Shown in pieces: positions 58,655 to 64,000 of a stretch of 64,000 nt of DNA. Source of the stretch: Tubiluchus corallicola (taxonomy: Eukaryota; Priapulida; Priapulimorpha; Priapulimorphida; Tubiluchidae); contig JAQGDQ010000744.1 in the NCBI GenBank assembly GCA_030141605.1, positions 1 to 64,000 of the forward strand, in the 5' to 3' direction. The position numbers were made by a program, and so were the translations under genes. Every line of letters begins with the position of its first letter. Within the stretch, counting starts at the first letter, position 1. Under the pieces are notes generated by a model, which saw only the letters and a list, made by a program, of their open reading frames with translations, did not search any database and was not told the origin of the DNA.

Positions 58655-59712
58655 AACTGCTATACATTTTGAATGATTCAGTGTGCTACAGTGTGTACAT
58701 TTTGAGTGATTCAGTGTGCTGCAGCTCTGTACATTTTTAGTTTTCAATATATTACAGCACCATACATTTTGAGTGATTCTATGTGTTGCAGCTATGTACT
58801 CTTTGAGTGATTCAGCGTGTTACAGCACTATACATCTTAGTGATTCAGAGAGTTACAGCACCTTACATTTTGAGTGATTCTATGTGTTGCAGCTATGTAC
58901 TCTTCGAGTGATTCAGTGTGTTACAGCACTATACATTTCGAGTGATTCTATGTGTTGCAGCTATGTACTCTTCGAGTGATTCAGCGTGTTACAGCACCAT
59001 ACATCTTAGTGATTCAGAGAGTTACAGCACCTTACATTTTGAGTGATTCTATGTGTTGCAGCTATGTACTCTTCGAGTGATTCAGTGTGTTACAGCACTA
59101 TACATTTCGAGTGATTCTATGTGTTGCAGCTATGTACTCTTCGAGTGATTCAGCGTGTTACAGCACCATACATCTTAGTGATTCAGAGAGTTACAGCACC
59201 TTACATTTTGAGTGATTCTATGTGTTGCAGCTATGTACTCTTCGAGTGATTCAGTGTGTTACAGCACTTTACGTTTAAAGTGATTCAGTGAGTTACAGCA
59301 CCTTACGTTTAAAGTGATTCAGTGAGTTACAGCACCTTACATTTTAAGTGATTCTATGTGTTGCAGCATTACTCTTCGAGTGATTCAGTGTGTTACAGCA
59401 CTTTACGTTTAAAGTGATTCAGTGAGTTACAGCACCTTACGTTTAAAGTGATTCAGTGAGTTACAGCACCTTACGTTTAAAGTGATTCAGTGAGTTACAG
59501 CACCTTACGTTTAAAGTGATTCAGTGAGTTACAGCACCTTACGTTTAAAGTGATTCAGTGAGATACAGCACCTTACGTTTAAAGTGATTCAGTGAGATAC
59601 AGCACCTTATGTTTTGTGTGATTCAGTGTTGTAGCTTTGTACATTTCAGTGAACCAGTTTGTTATAGCACTACACGACAGTGATTCAATGTGTTGCTATG
59701 TACATTGACACA
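58655..59712. repeat. 34-bp minisatellite with 169-bp higher-order period
   Basis: The basic unit is about 34 bp (AGTGATTCAGTGAGTTACAG plus CACCTTACGTTTAA). Between 58,862 and about 59,230 five unit variants recur in a fixed order with a 169-bp period (landmark CTTACATTTTGAGTGATTCT at 58,862, 59,031 and 59,200). From about 59,270 on the array is a uniform run of one variant. It separates the gene A exons from the GPCR. Confidence 0.93.
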
Positions 59713-60224
59713 TTGCACAAGAGCAAAAAAATTGGAGAATAGGAGTAGAAACAGAGACAGCTAATTGAAAGTGATTTTATACTATTTACAGAATCAAATT
59801 GACAGCTATTGGAAATTTGTTAACTATGACTGTAATATTTACAATACAAATAGCTGCAGACTGATAGCTGCTGGTTACTTAATTACCTATGACTACAGTG
59901 TTTACAACACCGTCACCTGCAGACCAAACAAGCACATTATTCTGCCGATTGCAAAAAAATTCTCATGTGAGTGTTCAGGGTGCATGTTTGATTACAGTTT
60001 TTAGAAATGCAAGGTACCAGCTAGTGAGTAGAAGGTGCCTACTGGCAAATTGTTTCAAGAGAATGTGACTTCCTATACTCTTACATCTCCTTCTGCTGTT
60101 GAAAGAGAATATATAGACCAGCAAATACGACTAAGACATTTCTACCAGTTCTGTGCCCTATCTCACAGAATTACCAATGATAAAAGCCTAGGTGTACGCC
60201 ACAGCCATCAACATTAATAGTAGG

Positions 60225-61260
60225 CCGTGATCCAAGTCCTAGATTTTAGCCATTATGGCAGCTCTGCTAATTGGATTATAATTGTGTGGCACTGAACATT
60301 GAATTCACAACAGCTTATGAGAAAAACTGTTTTCGCAACTAAGATAATGTGTTAATATTTTTTGGATGGTAACAAAGCAGTCCATTTTGTTGAATGCTTT
60401 ACATGAGTGAAAAAGGTAGTCTTGTAAATGAATCTTGGCAGGTGATTAATGTACATTAAAATACATGTACATTAATGTACATGGTGTGAAGCTTGGCAGA
60501 ATATTAAAAATGCATGTAGTCGTAATTGACATTTAATGGATAACTTATGTAGTGTTTTAGTATTAACTTTACTTTATCGCAAATATTGTACATTCCATAA
60601 CGACAAAATCTGTAGGATGCACTAATGGATCTGCAAATGCATTGCTTATTCATTTGTTTACTTTCATTGTTATGGAAGACATTATTAACAAAAAGAACAG
60701 AAAGCAACCTAACAAAGAGGAGTCCATTGGCAACAGCATTATCAAGCAGTAACTGATATATAGCAGACGTCAAAGACTGTAATACCCGCTATGCTTAAAG
60801 CCATTAAAGCACATCTGCTAATCTGATTATCTGCAGCGCTGAAAACAGCGAGTTTCGAACAGCTTTTAGAAAACCTGTTTTTTCTCTAAGATAATGTGCT
60901 TACAGCATTTGGACAGTAAAAGAACAGTCCATTTTGTCAAATGCTTTTTGCGTGCATTAAGGAAGTGTTCTCCCAGGAAGAATCCTGACAGGCTAAAACT
61001 TCGCACTGTGATATTTGGTAAACATAGCCATAATGGATATCTAAGGGATAGTTTGCATTGTTTTACTGTCCTTGTAGTGCTGCATCTTAAGGCGCTTACA
61101 GTGATGACAGAATCTGTAAGATGCACAAAAAAGGACTGAAACACTTTCTCACTAATGTGCTTATTGGTTTTCTTTAGTTCTGGTTCTGTGTAAAACACTG
61201 CTTACCATATTAATAAAAGGAAACTAACAAAAGAGCATCTGGTGGTGATGACAACATTAT
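60225..61260. repeat. Tandem duplicated block upstream of the GPCR
   Basis: Blocks about 60,225-60,740 and 60,775-61,260 match in order: AAAACTG/CCTGTTTT, AAGATAATGTG, CAGTCCATTTTGT, AAATGCTTT, GACA(A/G)AATCTGTA(A/G)GATGCA, and a closing CAACA(GC)ATTATCA. The second copy ends exactly at the GPCR start codon; the first lacks a following coding region. They are clearly diverged, so this is an old duplication. Confidence 0.7.
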
Positions 61261-61261
61261 C

Positions 61262-62125
61262 ATGGTGCACATCTTGATCGGGCATACAATGAGTAATTTA
61301 ACAAAAAATGCAACTGACAATGTTACCTGCCTAGAATACCTGCTCACTCTACAAATTGTATTACTTGCAGTGACTTGTGCTGCCATCATTGCTGGCAACT
61401 TGTTGGTGTTGGTTGCAGTTTGTTTATATGAGCAGTTGCAGACAAAAGTTAACATGTTAATCGCTTCTCTAGCGGTTGCAGACTTGTTAGTTGGACTGAG
61501 GTTACCATTTGAAATTTCTGATCTGTGCAAAGATCCAGAAGAACTTAAACAGAATTACTTCCGACAAGTGGTTGCAGTGACCTTGATGAATGTGAGCATA
61601 CTGCATCTGTGCATAATAGCTGCTGAGAGGTACACGGCAGTTCTGCATCCATACAGGTATGACACCTATGTTACATGGAAAACCGTGACTGCTGTACTCT
61701 GCACGACTTGGTTACTGGGGGCTGCAGAAGCATGCATTCCAAAGTTCGGCATGACTAAAATAATAATGCTTTTTGACGCATTTTTGTTTTTTTACTTACC
61801 AATGATCATTACAACCCTCTTGTATGTCTACGTATGGAGAGTAGCAAGGAAGCACGTGCTAAGAATTCAAGAAGCAACTCAGCAGATGAGAATAAAAGTG
61901 GCTGAGATGAAAGCGACAAAAATGCTAGTAGTTGTCACAGTTGCATTTATTATTTGTTGGGGACCGACATTCATTGCACCACCAACATATTTTTCAGGTC
62001 AGAGACGAATACTGATTTTATGGCTTGGATACAGCAACAGTTTTGCAAACCCTGTTATATATGCAGCATTAAACAGTAAATTCAGGATGGCTTTTCGAAA
62101 AATATGTCTATGCAAAAGTAACTGA
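61262..62125 (+). CDS. Intronless class A (rhodopsin-family) G protein-coupled receptor
   Basis: 287 codons, single exon. The N-terminus has glycosylation sites NLT, NAT and NVT. Seven helices are visible: TM1 LLAVTCAAIIAGNLLVLVAV (GN motif), TM2 LIASLAVADLLVGL (LAxAD), TM3 ending IIAAERYTAVLHP (the E/DRY motif), TM4 with TTWLLGAAEA, TM5 LFFYLPMIITTLLYVYVW, TM6 TKMLVVVTVAFIICWGP (CWxP), TM7 SNSFANPVIYAALNSKFR (NPxxY then a short helix 8). The tail is only KICLCKSN, whose Cys may be acylated. Position 3.25, normally Cys, is Asn, and 3.32 is Ala rather than the amine-binding Asp, so it is not an ordinary monoamine receptor. The length is near the lower limit of the family. The ligand cannot be deduced. 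The ATG at 61,289 is an alternative start. Independent of gene A, opposite strand. Confidence 0.93.
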   Translation: MVHILIGHTMSNLTKNATDNVTCLEYLLTLQIVLLAVTCAAIIAGNLLVLVAVCLYEQLQTKVNMLIASLAVADLLVGLRLPFEISDLCKDPEELKQNYFRQVVAVTLMNVSILHLCIIAAERYTAVLHPYRYDTYVTWKTVTAVLCTTWLLGAAEACIPKFGMTKIIMLFDAFLFFYLPMIITTLLYVYVWRVARKHVLRIQEATQQMRIKVAEMKATKMLVVVTVAFIICWGPTFIAPPTYFSGQRRILILWLGYSNSFANPVIYAALNSKFRMAFRKICLCKSN

Positions 62126-62411
62126 ATGTACGGCAAGCTTCCTCCCAAATTTTTCTATAGAGATGTCAGAAAAATGTATGGTAACCTTTGCCACAACATA
62201 GAGATGTTTTTATTATTACCAATAGCAAATGTTAGATGAGAAAAAAATTCCCATGCTTTATTAGCCGAGCTACCATGTGATTACAGTCTCTGTCAGAATT
62301 GAACTAAAACTTTTGCGCAATGGCATAATTCACAAAGAAGTACACGCAGTCTTTTATACAAAACAGAAAATGACATTAATGTAATTATAAGTCATGAAGA
62401 CAAAGCTCTGT

Positions 62412-62417
62412 AATAAA
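62412..62417 (+). promoter_or_regulatory. Candidate polyadenylation signal of the GPCR
   Basis: The first AATAAA after the GPCR stop, 287 bases downstream. A second one is at about 62,603. No downstream element is distinctive, so this is a proposal by position. Confidence 0.4.
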
Positions 62418-63440
62418 GTAAAGACGTAAATTGTTTTACAACAACTGTATGCTGATAATTATCAGTGTAGAGTGTATGAGTGGGTACAGGACATTTGGTC
62501 GCGCAAGATGACGGCAGCTGTCATACAACTTATGTCCAACATAACTCAATCACACAAGAATACATTACAATTTTTTTGTTTTATGCTACAAATCATGCTG
62601 CCTAATAAACTAAAATTACTGTGAGAATCCTTATCCACTGCCGATTCTTATCCGATTACTTTTAAAATATAACTTTTAGAACATTTAAAAAGTTTTTGTA
62701 AGAAAAAAATAATTATTTTCATGATTATGATTTTATAAAACTGTAAAAAACTACATATAGTAATTAATAGTATAACTCGCTTAGCACCTGTAAAAACACC
62801 TCTGCTGTATAAATAAGATTATCATGCATATTGCAAAAGATGCAGCAAAAATGCTGACTATTATTATTGATCTTAATATTTATAACCGTCCATTATTTAA
62901 TTCGCTTACTAACTAATCAAGGCTTGTCGTTTTCGAGTTGACAGCTAGTTGTAAGCAACTAATGAACTAAGTAACACATTCTAGGTTGGTTTTATCTACA
63001 GAATTCCTTGAATATAATATTGTAATACATATATAATACTAGTTAAATTGCTGCACTAGTTCTATTGACATTAAGCTCTGGTGAGAATCAACTTCTCTGT
63101 GACACACATTTCTGTTATTTACTGTTTTGTGATGCACTAGATAATTTTGCAATAAAATACTGTCATATTTTAATGAAATGCTAATGCAAACTTGCTCTGT
63201 TTTTACCTGCTCTGATTGTTCTTTTTAATAGCTACACATAAAATGCTGAATAAAAGTAAAAATAACAGAAAGTGCTAAATTAATTGATTGGTTTTAATTG
63301 TTATATCACATATTACTGTAAATGTTTAATGTAGTGAAGTAGTGACCCTTAAAAAATTATTATATTTAGGAAATTAAAGTGAGTCATAAAAAAATTAAAA
63401 ACAAAAGTAAAAAAATTACATACAACACTAAATTTTATTG
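62418..63440. other. Intergenic stretch, no gene recognised
   Basis: AT-rich sequence without open frames of note, repeat ends or conserved motifs. Confidence 0.5.
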
Positions 63441-63530
63441 GTGCCCAAGCACCTTATGTCCAAGTGTCCCGTGCCAAAATATCCCATGCCCAAATGTTCC
63501 GTGTCCAAAATGACCGTGCATAAATGTTAC
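63441..63530. repeat. Degenerate 15-16-bp tandem repeat
   Basis: Six imperfect units of the form CCGTGCCCAAATGTT, e.g. GTGCCAAAATATCCC, ATGCCCAAATGTTCC, GTGTCCAAAATGACC. Such arrays are often found in or next to DNA transposons; no element ends were recognised here. Confidence 0.7.
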
Positions 63531-64000
63531 ATATCTGTAGATATTTGTATGTATAATCGATTTTTCAAAGCTTCAATGTTTTTTATTATTCAAATACCAA
63601 AATAAGTACTAATCAATTAGGCTTATCCTATGCACAATGTATTGACCACATGCTGTTTGTAACCCCCTAACTGACAGAACCAGAAAATCTTGGCAATAAG
63701 CCAAAATCATTGTTCGGATAAAAACAATCCGCCATCTCTGCTGCAGTATGGTAGTAAAACCGTCATTCCACAAATCCATTCTCACTCATTGACTGGATAT
63801 TGAAGTCAGGTATACTGCTGATACTTTTAGTCAGCCTTATGGCACAAAAGAGGTTAGAGCTTGGTATGGAAATATTTTGAAACTTTTGAAAAAAGCTCAT
63901 TTAAAACATCATACAAGTTACATTATGCAAAAACAAATTAAGTTATCAATAATCAACAAGCTCTATGTTAAATCATTTATGGGTTCAGTTCATTTTCATG
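63531..64000. other. Right edge, no feature recognised
   Basis: No exon or repeat identified in the last 470 bases. Confidence 0.4.

Noticed and set aside
60866-61198. Opposing frames upstream of the GPCR (also 60,894-61,139)
   Set aside because: They lie in the duplicated upstream block, are not conserved between the two copies and have no motif.

Overview
The window looks like AT-rich nuclear DNA of an invertebrate animal. It has spliced genes with kilobase introns and GT/AG borders, extracellular EGF, pentraxin and WAP modules, an intronless rhodopsin-family GPCR, and a dense load of non-LTR, LTR and miniature DNA transposons. A cnidarian or similar early-branching or marine invertebrate fits, but the sequence alone does not settle the lineage. 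No bacterial features, rRNA, tRNA gene or CRISPR array was seen.

The minus strand carries two related multi-exon genes for secreted or membrane-bound modular proteins. Gene A runs from about 58,584 (its 5' part lies further right or was not found) down to its stop at 33,523. In protein order it encodes the second half of a pentraxin domain, one EGF, a short Cys-pair linker, a full four-exon pentraxin domain, one EGF, an exon with 4 EGFs, an exon with 7 EGFs, a WAP-like domain, one transmembrane helix and a Cys-rich tail. Gene B runs from about 28,662 leftwards. It has an array of calcium-binding EGF exons (28.7-22.0 kb, partly triplicated), then an EGF exon, a linker exon and a full pentraxin domain (11.4-2.2 kb), and probably continues beyond position 1. 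The two genes share exon order, exon lengths and intron phases, so they are paralogues. Two plus-strand exon fragments (168-292 and 16,957-17,246) look like leftovers of a third, inverted paralogue.

Both genes are still being reshaped by duplication. In gene A, unequal exchange between EGF repeats produced a tandem duplication (about 36.0-38.8 and 38.8-42.5 kb) with an in-frame hybrid EGF exon at the junction. In gene B, a unit of about 2 kb holding four EGF exons is repeated nearly three times; two of the four exon types lack the last EGF disulfide and some copies are broken by a stop or a lost splice site.

The right end (60.2-62.4 kb, plus strand) holds an intact intronless GPCR preceded by a duplicated upstream block. 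A 34-bp minisatellite with a 169-bp higher-order period lies at 58.6-59.7 kb. At 19.39-19.61 kb there is a small possible secreted peptide with 10-residue YSFS repeats. Mobile elements include a decayed Jockey/CR1-type LINE (13.7-16.0 kb), an RTE-type LINE with an intact reverse transcriptase but no visible endonuclease (50.7-52.7 kb), a deleted Ty3/Gypsy element (54.4-56.9 kb), a tRNA-derived SINE (34.4 kb), five TA-flanked pogo/mariner-like miniature elements, TTAA-flanked piggyBac-like miniature elements and several hAT-like elements, one of them nested.
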